From Salinisphaera sp. UBA6602 (GTDB lineage: Bacteria; Pseudomonadota; Gammaproteobacteria; Nevskiales; Salinisphaeraceae), in contig DJIE01000002.1 in NCBI GenBank assembly GCA_002433465.1, positions 1 to 9,310 of the forward strand: 9,310 nt of DNA, read 5' to 3'. A program made the position numbers and the translations under genes. Below the pieces are notes generated by a model. That model saw only the letters and a program-made list of their open reading frames with translations. It was not told where the DNA came from and did not search any database. Shown here piece after piece: positions 1-7,760 of this stretch; positions within the stretch are counted from its first letter, which is position 1, and every line of letters begins with the position of its first letter.

Positions 1-26
1 TGAATAGATCAGAGGTTCCCTAAGCC

Positions 27-443
27 ATGCCCAGACTCAACGGCGTACTTGAAACCGTTCTCTATACCCGCGACATGGCGGCCGCGCGCGAGTTTTTCGA
101 ATCCGTGATGGGGCTTTCCGCGCATACGGCCGATCATCGCTTTACCGCCTATGCGCTGGACTGGAACATGCTGCTGCTGTTTGCTGTCGGCGAAACCAGC
201 GAGACGGTGCAGTTACCGGGCGATATGGGCACCATCCCGCCGCACGATGGCGCGGGCCGGCAGCATGTGGCCTTTGCCATTGAAGACGAGGCGCTGGCGG
301 CCTGGGAGCAACATCTGGACGCGCGCGATATCGCCATCGAAGGCCGCACCCGCTGGCCAAAGGGCGCGGTGAGCCTTTATTTCCGCGATCCGGATGGCCA
401 TTTGCTCGAACTGGTCACCCGCGGCATATGGCCTAACTACTGA
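27..443 (+). CDS. VOC (glyoxalase/dioxygenase fold) family protein
   Basis: This 138-residue protein has the length and beta-alpha-beta-beta-beta pattern of a single VOC (vicinal oxygen chelate) unit pair. The N-terminal half opens with LETVLYTRDM (8-17) followed by a helix containing REFFESVMGL (21-30). The C-terminal half carries RQHVAFAI (78-85) and ends with FRDPDGHLLELVTR (119-132), the classic last strands of the family. Likely metal ligands are His80 and Glu128. The first-strand position that is usually His is Glu9. The family includes glyoxalase I, fosfomycin-modifying enzymes and extradiol dioxygenases, and the substrate cannot be told from sequence. The start at 27 has an AGAGG (11-15) 11 bases upstream, a rather long spacing. 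The gene converges on pilB with only 31 bp between stop codons and shows no functional link to it. The fold is secure; the reaction is unknown. Confidence 0.85.
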   Translation: MPRLNGVLETVLYTRDMAAAREFFESVMGLSAHTADHRFTAYALDWNMLLLFAVGETSETVQLPGDMGTIPPHDGAGRQHVAFAIEDEALAAWEQHLDARDIAIEGRTRWPKGAVSLYFRDPDGHLLELVTRGIWPNY

Positions 444-458
444 CCCGAGCGCGACAGC

Positions 459-472
459 GCGCCCGCGGGCGC
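459..472. repeat. 14-bp GC-only palindrome between convergent genes
   Basis: A perfect palindrome, GCGCCCGCGGGCGC, fills much of the 31-bp gap between the VOC gene stop and the pilB stop. In RNA from either strand it would fold into a 5-bp stem with a 4-base loop. No T-run follows on either strand, so it is at best a weak or Rho-assisted transcript end. It may simply reflect the GC-rich base composition. Confidence 0.4.
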
Positions 473-474
473 CA

Positions 475-2208
475 CTAGTCGACGGTGACGCGGTTGACTT
501 CGGCGAGGCTGAGCACGCCGGCGCGCATTTTCTGCAGGCCGGCTTCGCGCAGGTCGATCACGCCATCGAGCTTGGCCCGGCGTTCGATATCGGCCGCGTT
601 GCCACCTTCCATGATGATCTGTCCGATTTCGTCGGTCACGGGCATCACCTGATAGATGCCGATACGCCCCTTGTAGCCGTTGGTGCAGTTGTCGCAGCCG
701 TCCGGGTTGGCTTCGTACAGCTCCAGCTGGTCGAGTTCGTCCTCGCGAAAACCTTCTGCGACGAGCTCTTCACGCGGGATCTGTGCCGGTTGCTTGCACT
801 GGGGGCATAGCCGGCGCGCCAGACGTTGCGCAATGATCAAAGAAACCGAGGCGGCGATGTTGTAGGCCGGCACGCCCATGTTGACCAGACGGGTGAGGGT
901 CTGCGGCGCATCGTTGGTATGCAGGGTGGACAGCACCATATGGCCTGTTTGCGCGGCCTTGATGGCGATTTCCGCGGTTTCGAGATCACGAATCTCGCCC
1001 ACCATGATCACGTCCGGATCCTGGCGCAGGAAGGCGCGCAGGCAGCTCGCGAAGGTCAGCCCGACCTTGGGATGCACGTTGACCTGGTTGATGCCGGGAA
1101 GATTGATTTCGGCCGGGTCCTCGGCCGTCGAAATATTACGGTCGGCGGTGTTGAGCATGTTCAACGCCGTATACAGCGACACGGTCTTGCCGCTGCCGGT
1201 GGGGCCGGTCACCAGCACCATGCCGTAGGGGCGGTGAATGGTTTCCTCGAACAGCGCGCGCTGTTCGTTCTCGTAACCGAGGGCCTCGATACCCATCTGG
1301 GCGCTGGTGGGATCGAGAATACGCAGCACGATCTTTTCGCCGTGAAGGGTCGGGCAGGTCGAGACACGAAAATCGATGGCGCGATTCTTGGTCAGATTGA
1401 GCTTGATGCGGCCGTCCTGCGGCACCCGGCGTTCGGCCAGGTCCAGCCTTGCCATCACCTTCAGGCGGGCCGAAAGCCGCATGCCGAGACCTGCCGGCGG
1501 GGCGGCGACTTCGCGCAGCACCCCGTCCTGGCGCAGGCGTACGCGATAAGTCTTTTCATAGGGCTCGAAATGTATATCCGAGGCGCCCCGATTGATGGCG
1601 TCGAGCATCACTTTGTTGACGAAACGCACCACGGGCGCATCGTCGGCATCCACTCGGCTGGCGTCGGTCTGCGCATCGGCGGTTTCGCCAGCGTCGTCGA
1701 ACTGGATGCTGTCGAGGGAGACGTCGTCCAGGCCGGCCATCGCGCTGTCGATGGCGCTGAAAGCGTTGCCAATGGCCTTGGCCAGCTTGTCCTGCTCGAC
1801 CAGGATCGGCTCGATATTCAGGCCAGTGCTGAACTTGAACTCGTCCAGCGCCTGCAGGTTGGTCGGGTCCGCCACGGCGACCATCAGATTACGGCCGCGC
1901 TGGTAGAGCGGCAGTACGCCATGCTTGCGGATCAGGTTCTCCGGCACCTTCTTGATCGGCATCTGGTCGACGTTGACCGCGCGCAGATCGAGCAGCGGCA
2001 TCGAGAACTCTTCACAGGCGGCCTTGGCCAGTACCGCCGCCGACAGCACCCCGCTGTTGACCACGCGGGCCACGAAGGATTCGTCCTCCTGGTATGCCTG
2101 CTGCTGAATGTCGCGCGCCTTGTCGGCGTCGATCAGCCCATCCTCGACGAGCTGGCGAGCCAGGCCGCCCAGCGCCGGCGTGGCAAGCGTGTTCTTGTTT
2201 GTGGCCAT
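475..2208 (-). CDS. pilB: Type IV pilus assembly (extension) ATPase PilB
   Basis: This 577-residue cytoplasmic hexameric ATPase powers addition of pilin subunits at the base of a type IV pilus. An N-terminal T2SSE_N/MshEN-like domain (about 50-150) is followed by an acidic linker (about 155-190). The ATPase core has Walker A GPTGSGKT (335-342), the Asp box ISTAEDPAE (359-367), Walker B around DPDVIMVGEIRD (397-408) and the His box TGHMVLSTLHTNDA (421-434). A zinc-binding tetracysteine is formed by Cys468, Cys471, Cys505 and Cys508. PilB is preferred over the retraction ATPases PilT/PilU because of the N-terminal domain and the tetracysteine, and over GspE because of close overall likeness to gammaproteobacterial PilB. 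The reading frame is open to 2244, but the Met at 2208 (MATNKN) looks like the true start; no strong Shine-Dalgarno sequence precedes either Met. pilC and pilD do not follow: the next gene is the convergent VOC gene. Confidence 0.95.
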   Translation of the reverse strand: MATNKNTLATPALGGLARQLVEDGLIDADKARDIQQQAYQEDESFVARVVNSGVLSAAVLAKAACEEFSMPLLDLRAVNVDQMPIKKVPENLIRKHGVLPLYQRGRNLMVAVADPTNLQALDEFKFSTGLNIEPILVEQDKLAKAIGNAFSAIDSAMAGLDDVSLDSIQFDDAGETADAQTDASRVDADDAPVVRFVNKVMLDAINRGASDIHFEPYEKTYRVRLRQDGVLREVAAPPAGLGMRLSARLKVMARLDLAERRVPQDGRIKLNLTKNRAIDFRVSTCPTLHGEKIVLRILDPTSAQMGIEALGYENEQRALFEETIHRPYGMVLVTGPTGSGKTVSLYTALNMLNTADRNISTAEDPAEINLPGINQVNVHPKVGLTFASCLRAFLRQDPDVIMVGEIRDLETAEIAIKAAQTGHMVLSTLHTNDAPQTLTRLVNMGVPAYNIAASVSLIIAQRLARRLCPQCKQPAQIPREELVAEGFREDELDQLELYEANPDGCDNCTNGYKGRIGIYQVMPVTDEIGQIIMEGGNAADIERRAKLDGVIDLREAGLQKMRAGVLSLAEVNRVTVD

Positions 2209-2362
2209 AGGGTGTTCTCGAAATCGGTCGTATCCACCGTGCATGTTATCGGCAGGCGCGCGAATCGCGGCAGGGCGCCGTCACGGCAACAGGATTTTAT
2301 GGCGTATGCCGCCAAGGTACCATCAACGCCGTGAAGACCACCGAGATAGATAAGGATCAATA

Positions 2363-2806
2363 GTGAAAAACATTTTCCAGGCCCTGCGTGAAAGCCACGA
2401 CAAACAACGACGCCTGCTCGACGCGTTGACGGATACGCACGGGGATACCGACAAGCGCGAAGGCCTGTTCGCCGCGCTCAAGGCCGAACTGCATCACCAT
2501 GCGGCCGCAGAAGAGCGTCACTTCTATGTGCCGCTGATGGAATACGACCAGACTCAGGAGAAGGCGCGTCACAGCGTGGCGGAACACCACGAAATCGACG
2601 AGCTCGTCGAAACGCTGGAGCAGACCGACTACAGCTCACCGGGCTGGCTGGCATCGGCCAAGAAACTGCAGCATTTGGTGACCCACCATCTTGAAGAGGA
2701 AGAGCAGGAAGTCTTCCAGGTGGCCGGTAAAGTGCTCAGCGACAGCGAGAAAACCGAGCTGGCCCGAACCTACGATGAGATGATGGAAGAACAGGCCGGC
2801 ACGTAG
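2363..2806 (+). CDS. Hemerythrin HHE cation-binding domain protein
   Basis: This 147-residue, all-helical soluble protein carries the spaced His/Glu ligands of a four-helix hemerythrin domain with a non-heme di-iron centre. Candidate ligands are His12 (ESHDKQ), His46 with Glu50 (HHAAAEER), His75 or His76 (AEHHEID) and His109 with Glu113 (THHLEEEE). Single-domain bacterial members bind oxygen, NO or iron, or protect against redox stress; the role here cannot be chosen from sequence. The start is GTG at 2363, preceded by AAGGAT (2352-2357) at a good spacing. No upstream ATG in frame fits. The C-terminal part is rich in Glu (EEEEQE, 111-116; MMEEQ near the end). The gene diverges from pilB across 154 bp in which no convincing sigma-70 promoter was seen, and it is monocistronic because the tRNA and ispB run the other way. 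Confidence 0.9.
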   Translation: MKNIFQALRESHDKQRRLLDALTDTHGDTDKREGLFAALKAELHHHAAAEERHFYVPLMEYDQTQEKARHSVAEHHEIDELVETLEQTDYSSPGWLASAKKLQHLVTHHLEEEEQEVFQVAGKVLSDSEKTELARTYDEMMEEQAGT

Positions 2807-2829
2807 AGCCACGCCTGCGAACCCGCTAG

Positions 2830-2853
2830 CACCGGGTGCCACGGCGCCCGGTG
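2830..2853. terminator. GC-rich hairpin between hemerythrin gene and tRNA-Pro
   Basis: CACCGGGTGCC and GGCGCCCGGTG form an 11-bp near-perfect inverted repeat with one G-T wobble and almost no spacer, so the folded stem is about 10 bp with a 4-base loop. It lies 24 bp after the hemerythrin gene stop, in the gap between convergent transcripts. There is no T-run on either side, so it may be a transcript-stabilising hairpin or a weak bidirectional terminator. A second, shorter hairpin (2900-2914; CGGCC arms, 5-base loop) lies nearer the tRNA 3' end and also lacks a T-run. Confidence 0.4.
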
Positions 2854-2955
2854 TTCATGCATGCCACGACCGACCATGCAGGGGCACGGGTCGAGACAGC
2901 GGCCGGACAGGCCGTAATTAACGCAGGGGCTGAATGCAGCGGGAATGACGAATAA

Positions 2956-3032
2956 TGGTCGGAGTAGCAGGATTTGAACCTACGACCTCCACCTCCCGAA
3001 GGTGGCGCTCTACCAAGCTGAGCTATACTCCG
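2956..3032 (-). tRNA. tRNA-Pro (anticodon CGG, reads CCG)
   Basis: A full 77-nt cloverleaf can be drawn on the minus strand. The acceptor stem is CGGAGTA with TACTCCG (7 bp, no mismatch) and the D stem is GCTC/GAGC. The anticodon stem is CCACC/GGTGG around loop TTCGGGA, and the T stem is GTAGG/CCTGC around TTCAAAT. Discriminator A and an encoded CCA end (2956-2958) follow. The anticodon CGG is at 2996-2998 and is followed by G37. The C1-G72 pair and A73 are proline tRNA identity features, and the anticodon loop is identical to that of E. coli tRNA-Pro(CGG). The 5' end lies 2 nt after the ispB stop codon. No promoter is evident inside the ispB 3' end, so the tRNA is probably cut from the ispB transcript. 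Confidence 0.97.
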
Positions 3033-3034
3033 AA

Positions 3035-4003
3035 TCAGTGTCGTCGCTGGACCGAGAACCGGGCCAGCTCGACGAGTCCTTGCTTTGCTTCGGACTCTTC
3101 GAAAGCGGCGAGTGAGGCGATGGCCTTGTCGGCCTCCTCCGCGGCGCGGCGGCAAGTGTATTCCATCGCTTGAGTGGATTCAATCGCTTTCATGATTGAA
3201 TTCATCGCATCGAGGTTGCCGTCGCGAAGTGCGGTACGAATCGGCGCGGCACGATCGGCGTCGAGACAGGCCAGGGCACGGATGACGGGCAGGGTGGCCT
3301 TGCCTTCGGCGAGGTCGTCGCCGACGTTCTTGCCGTAGCCGCCATCGCCGCGGCCGTAGTCCAGCGCGTCGTCGATAACCTGAAAGGCCACGCCGAGGTG
3401 GCGGCCGTAGTCGGCCATGGCCTGCTGCTGTTCGGCGCTGCAGCCGCCCAGCTGAGCGGCCAAACGACAGCCCGCCGAGAAAAGGCTGGCGGTCTTGCGA
3501 TCCACCACTTCCAGATAGTCTGCTTCGGCGAGGTCGGGATTGTGGGCATGCATCAGCTGCATGACTTCACCCTCGGCGATACGGTTCGTGGCATCGGCCA
3601 GTACGCGCATCACGTCGAAGCTTTCCAGCTCGACCATCATCTGGAAGGCGCGCGAGTAGAGGAAGTCGCCCGTCAATACGCTGGCGTCGTTGCCCCATAC
3701 GGTGTTTGCCGTTTCCTGACCGCGGCGCATGGTGGATTCATCCACCACGTCGTCGTGCAGAAGGGTGGCGGTATGGATGAACTCGATGATCGCGGCCAGC
3801 AGATGGTGCTTGTCGCCGGCATAGCCGCTGGCACGCGCGGCCAGGAGCACGAGAGCAGGCCGTAACCGCTTGCCGCCGCTGGAGATGATGTATTCGCCCA
3901 GCGTGTTGATGAGAATGACGTCGGAATTCAGGCGTGCGCGTATGAGCGCGTCGACCGCGCGCATATCTTCATCGACCGGCTTGAGAAGCGGCTGGATACT
4001 CAT
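3035..4003 (-). CDS. ispB: Octaprenyl (long-chain polyprenyl) diphosphate synthase IspB
   Basis: This 322-residue soluble trans-prenyltransferase condenses isopentenyl diphosphate onto farnesyl diphosphate to make the C40-type side chain of ubiquinone and menaquinone. It has GGKRLRP (43-49), the first Asp-rich motif HDDVVDE (Asp84, Asp85, Asp88), GEVMQL (145-150), Lys170-Thr171, the second Asp-rich motif FQVIDDALDY (Asp211, Asp212, Asp215) and GKNVGDDLAEGKATLP (224-239). Length and ends match E. coli IspB (about 323 residues). The small residue Ala79, five before the first Asp, is expected of long-chain enzymes. The exact product length (C40 or C45) cannot be read from sequence. The start at 4003 fits the family, but no clear Shine-Dalgarno sequence precedes it. 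The gene diverges from rplU, as in E. coli and Pseudomonas, and is followed directly by tRNA-Pro. Confidence 0.96.
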   Translation of the reverse strand: MSIQPLLKPVDEDMRAVDALIRARLNSDVILINTLGEYIISSGGKRLRPALVLLAARASGYAGDKHHLLAAIIEFIHTATLLHDDVVDESTMRRGQETANTVWGNDASVLTGDFLYSRAFQMMVELESFDVMRVLADATNRIAEGEVMQLMHAHNPDLAEADYLEVVDRKTASLFSAGCRLAAQLGGCSAEQQQAMADYGRHLGVAFQVIDDALDYGRGDGGYGKNVGDDLAEGKATLPVIRALACLDADRAAPIRTALRDGNLDAMNSIMKAIESTQAMEYTCRRAAEEADKAIASLAAFEESEAKQGLVELARFSVQRRH

Positions 4004-4030
4004 GGGGCAAGGGCTTGGAAAACAGCGGCA

Positions 4031-4059
4031 AACTTAGGCGCGCGCCCGTTTGCTGTCAA
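4031..4059 (-). promoter_or_regulatory. Sigma-70-like promoter for ispB-tRNA-Pro
   Basis: On the minus strand a perfect -35 box TTGACA (4059 to 4054) is followed after 17 bp by TAAGTT (4036 to 4031), a weak -10 box with 3 of 6 consensus bases. Transcription would begin near 4024, giving a leader of only about 20 nt before the ispB ATG. The spacer holds the GC palindrome GGCGCGCGCC (4037-4046), flanked by GCAAAC (4028-4033) and GTTTGC (4048-4053), which are inverted repeats of each other. Confidence 0.6.
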
Positions 4060-4061
4060 GA

Positions 4062-4075
4062 ACAGCGATCGCTGT
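4062..4075. promoter_or_regulatory. 14-bp perfect palindrome between divergent promoters
   Basis: ACAGCGATCGCTGT is a perfect palindrome with no spacer. It lies between the -35 box of the ispB promoter (4054-4059) and that of the rplU promoter (4085-4090). The position is that of an operator able to affect both promoters. Its half-site ACAG...CTGT is in the opposite order to a LexA box. The regulator is unknown, and chance occurrence is not excluded. Confidence 0.45.
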
Positions 4076-4084
4076 ATTCAGTCG

Positions 4085-4113
4085 TTGACCGGGGGCGTTC
4101 GAAAACGTATCAT
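4085..4113 (+). promoter_or_regulatory. Sigma-70 promoter for rplU-rpmA
   Basis: TTGACC (4085-4090) and TATCAT (4108-4113) each match consensus at five of six positions and are separated by exactly 17 bp. Transcription would start near 4120, leaving a leader of about 47 nt before the rplU ATG. A strong constitutive promoter is expected for ribosomal protein genes. Confidence 0.8.
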
Positions 4114-4166
4114 TCGCGCTCTTCAAACGGGCATCAGCCCTTGTTTTTACGCGATGTGGAGTGGTC

Positions 4167-4481
4167 ATGCACGCGGTTATACGCACCGGCGGTAAGCAGT
4201 ACAGAGTTGCAGAAGGCGATATTCTGCGCGTCGAGAAGCTGGATGTTGAAGCCGGCAGCACCATCGATCTGAGCGACGTGCTTCTGATTTCGGACGGCGA
4301 CAACGTCCAGATCGGCACGCCGGTACTCGATGGCAAGGCGGTTTCCGCCGAAGTGATGACGCATGCGCGCCATGACAAGATCCAGGTGATCAAGTTCAAG
4401 CGTCGCAAGAAGTATCGTCGTACCCACGGCCATCGCCAGCACTACACGCAGCTCAAGATCAAGTCGATCCCGGGCGCTTAA
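4167..4481 (+). CDS. rplU: Large ribosomal subunit protein L21 (bL21)
   Basis: L21 binds 23S rRNA in the large ribosomal subunit. The 104-residue product starts MHAVIRTGGKQYRVAEGD, the signature N-terminus of the family. It ends with the basic stretch around KFKRRKKYRR and GHRQHYTQLKI, also typical; E. coli L21 has 103 residues. The reading frame extends to a GTG at 4161, but the ATG at 4167 is chosen because GGAG (4158-4161) sits 5 nt before it and the N-terminus then matches the family. It is the first gene of a two-gene transcript with rpmA, 64 bp downstream, driven by the promoter at 4085-4113. The stop codon lies inside a 14-bp palindrome. Confidence 0.98.
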   Translation: MHAVIRTGGKQYRVAEGDILRVEKLDVEAGSTIDLSDVLLISDGDNVQIGTPVLDGKAVSAEVMTHARHDKIQVIKFKRRKKYRRTHGHRQHYTQLKIKSIPGA

Positions 4482-4486
4482 GCGCC
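4473..4486 (+). repeat. 14-bp palindrome over the rplU stop codon
   Basis: GGCGCTTAAGCGCC is a perfect palindrome that contains the rplU TAA stop (4479-4481). In RNA it gives a 5-bp stem with a TTAA loop. No T-run follows, so it is not an intrinsic terminator. It may stabilise the mRNA or space the translation of rplU and rpmA. Confidence 0.45.
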
Positions 4487-4498
4487 GGTCGATTTGAC

Positions 4499-4512
4499 AG
4501 CGCTTTCGCGCT
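4499..4512 (+). repeat. Second hairpin in the rplU-rpmA gap
   Basis: AGCGC-TTTC-GCGCT forms a 5-bp stem with a 4-base loop, 12 bp after the stop-codon palindrome and 20 nt before the rpmA Shine-Dalgarno sequence. There is no T-run after it. The two hairpins are the only structure seen in the 64-nt gap. Confidence 0.4.
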
Positions 4513-4545
4513 AGGCTCACCCGATCAGGTTAGAGGACAGCACTC

Positions 4546-4806
4546 ATGGCACATAAAAAGGCAGGCGGCAGTACCCGCAACGGTCGCGATTCCGAATCGA
4601 AACGCCTGGGCGTGAAGAAATTCGGCGGCCAGAAGGTCAAGGCCGGCAACATTATCGTGCGTCAGCGCGGCAACACTTTCCATGCCGGTGACGGCGTGGG
4701 TACGGGCCGTGATTTCACGTTGTATGCCAACGCTGATGGCATCGTGAATTTCGCCGTTAAAGGCCCGCGTAACCGCAAGTTCGTCTCGATTCAGGCTGTC
4801 GAGTAA
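4546..4806 (+). CDS. rpmA: Large ribosomal subunit protein L27 (bL27)
   Basis: L27 lies at the peptidyl transferase centre, where its N-terminal tail reaches toward the P-site tRNA. The 86-residue product begins [20 protein letters not shown], almost identical to E. coli L27 over this stretch. It continues with [22 protein letters not shown] and [10 protein letters not shown], all family signatures. The N-terminus has no cleavable extension of the kind seen in Firmicutes. AGAGGA (4532-4537) lies 8 nt before the ATG. The gene is co-transcribed with rplU and followed within 21 bp by an intrinsic terminator. Confidence 0.98.
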   Translation: MAHKKAGGSTRNGRDSESKRLGVKKFGGQKVKAGNIIVRQRGNTFHAGDGVGTGRDFTLYANADGIVNFAVKGPRNRKFVSIQAVE

Positions 4807-4820
4807 GGACGCGCGCGTAA

Positions 4821-7137
<2,317 letters not shown>

Positions 7138-7188
7138 CAGCGGCGATCGGCACGCTCAGCGCACGGCGGCCGCAATTCTCGCAGCCAC

Positions 7189-7217
7189 AAAAAAGCCCGC
7201 GCTCGGCGGGCTTTTTC
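7189..7217. terminator. Bidirectional intrinsic terminator between proB and rpsT
   Basis: GCCCGC (7195-7200) pairs with GCGGGC (7206-7211) around a 5-base loop, flanked by six A (7189-7194) on the left and five T (7212-7216) on the right. It therefore reads as a Rho-independent terminator on both strands, ending proB from the left and rpsT from the right. The rest of the 113-bp gap shows nothing else. Confidence 0.9.
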
Positions 7218-7250
7218 ATTACGGGCCGAGTGGCGGCCCATAGGGTTCTA

Positions 7251-7520
7251 TCAGGCGCTTGCCAAAGCCTTGATCTGCGCGTTCAGGCGCGACTTGTGGC
7301 GTGCGGCCTTGTTGCGATGGATCTGGCCCTTGCCGGCCATACGATCAATGATCGGGACCGCGGCCTGGAAAGCAGCACGGGCGTCGGCTTCGCTGCCGGC
7401 GGCGATGGCTTTCTGCACCTTCTTGATGTGGGTGCGCACGAGCGAGCGCTGCGCCATGTTGCGTTCACGACGGGTAACGGCCTGTTCGGCGCGCTTGCGG
7501 GCTTGCGGAGAGTTCGCCAC
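7251..7520 (-). CDS. rpsT: Small ribosomal subunit protein S20 (bS20), GTG start
   Basis: S20 is a primary 16S rRNA-binding protein of the small subunit. The 89-residue basic, helical product starts VANSPQARKRAEQ (V read as fMet) and has RTHIKKVQKAI, IIDRMAGKGQIHRNKAARHKSRL and a short Ala-rich end. These match E. coli S20 (87 residues) along its length. The frame is open to 7595, but the upstream part lies in the promoter. The GTG at 7520 is chosen because GAGGAG (7533 to 7528) sits 7 nt before it and the N-terminus aligns with the family. A non-ATG start recalls the UUG start of E. coli rpsT, which takes part in autoregulation by S20. The gene has its own promoter and shares a terminator with proB. 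Confidence 0.96.
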   Translation of the reverse strand: MANSPQARKRAEQAVTRRERNMAQRSLVRTHIKKVQKAIAAGSEADARAAFQAAVPIIDRMAGKGQIHRNKAARHKSRLNAQIKALASA

Positions 7521-7566
7521 TGAGCGGCTCCTCGAATTCGTTGAATGTAAGGTTGGCAGGCGCGCG

Positions 7567-7595
7567 ATTATTGTGATTCTTGGCGCGTTTGTCAA
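7567..7595 (-). promoter_or_regulatory. Sigma-70 promoter for rpsT
   Basis: On the minus strand, a perfect TTGACA (7595 to 7590) is followed after 17 bp by AATAAT (7572 to 7567), which matches the -10 consensus at five of six positions. Transcription would begin near 7560, giving a leader of about 40 nt before the GTG start. It is among the two best promoters by consensus in the window. Confidence 0.8.
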
Positions 7596-7668
7596 CTATT
7601 GCGGCGCGGGCCAAGAACAGGGCGGGACGGTTGCATGGCGACCACGGCCAATTCCCGCGTTTTGCCGG

Positions 7669-7691
7669 GCACAGCACGGCGCGGGCTGTGC
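7669..7691. promoter_or_regulatory. Inverted repeat upstream of the murJ promoter
   Basis: GCACAGC (7669-7675) and GCTGTGC (7685-7691) are perfect 7-bp inverted arms with a 9-bp spacer. The repeat ends 8 bp before the murJ -35 box, and its centre is about 55 bp upstream of the predicted start point. That is a usual place for an activator site. The binding protein is unknown, and a chance repeat is possible. Confidence 0.35.
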
Positions 7692-7699
7692 AGGCCGCT

Positions 7700-7728
7700 T
7701 TCACAGCATTCGGCAATACCGCTATAGT
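7700..7728 (+). promoter_or_regulatory. Sigma-70 promoter for murJ
   Basis: TTCACA (7700-7705) and TATAGT (7723-7728) each match consensus at five of six positions with a 17-bp spacer. Transcription would begin near 7735, 26 nt before the murJ ATG. Two overlapping inverted repeats cover the -10 box and start point: AGTGC/GCACT (7726-7738) and TGCGCC/GGCGCA (7728-7746). Confidence 0.75.
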
Positions 7729-7760
7729 GCGCCGCACTTTGGCGCATTCCTAGGATATCC

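Noticed and set aside
826..2334. Long open frame on the plus strand opposite pilB
   Set aside because: It is the antisense shadow of pilB. Its translation has no recognisable domain, while the minus strand encodes all PilB motifs.
2209..2362. Sigma-54 or sigma-70 promoter for pilB or the hemerythrin gene
   Set aside because: Isolated boxes such as TAAAAT on the minus strand lack a partner at correct spacing, and no TGGCAC-N5-TTGC pattern was found.
4062..4075. LexA (SOS) box between ispB and rplU
   Set aside because: The half-sites are ACAG then CTGT with a 6-bp spacer, the reverse of the CTGT-N8-ACAG order of a LexA box.
4494..4499. Perfect TTGACA in the rplU-rpmA gap, possible internal promoter for rpmA
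   Set aside because: No -10-like hexamer lies 16-18 bp downstream; the bases there are GC-rich.
7521..7595. N-terminal extension of S20 from ATG 7595
   Set aside because: It would begin inside the -35 box of the rpsT promoter and is absent from the S20 family. The GTG at 7520 has a good Shine-Dalgarno sequence.
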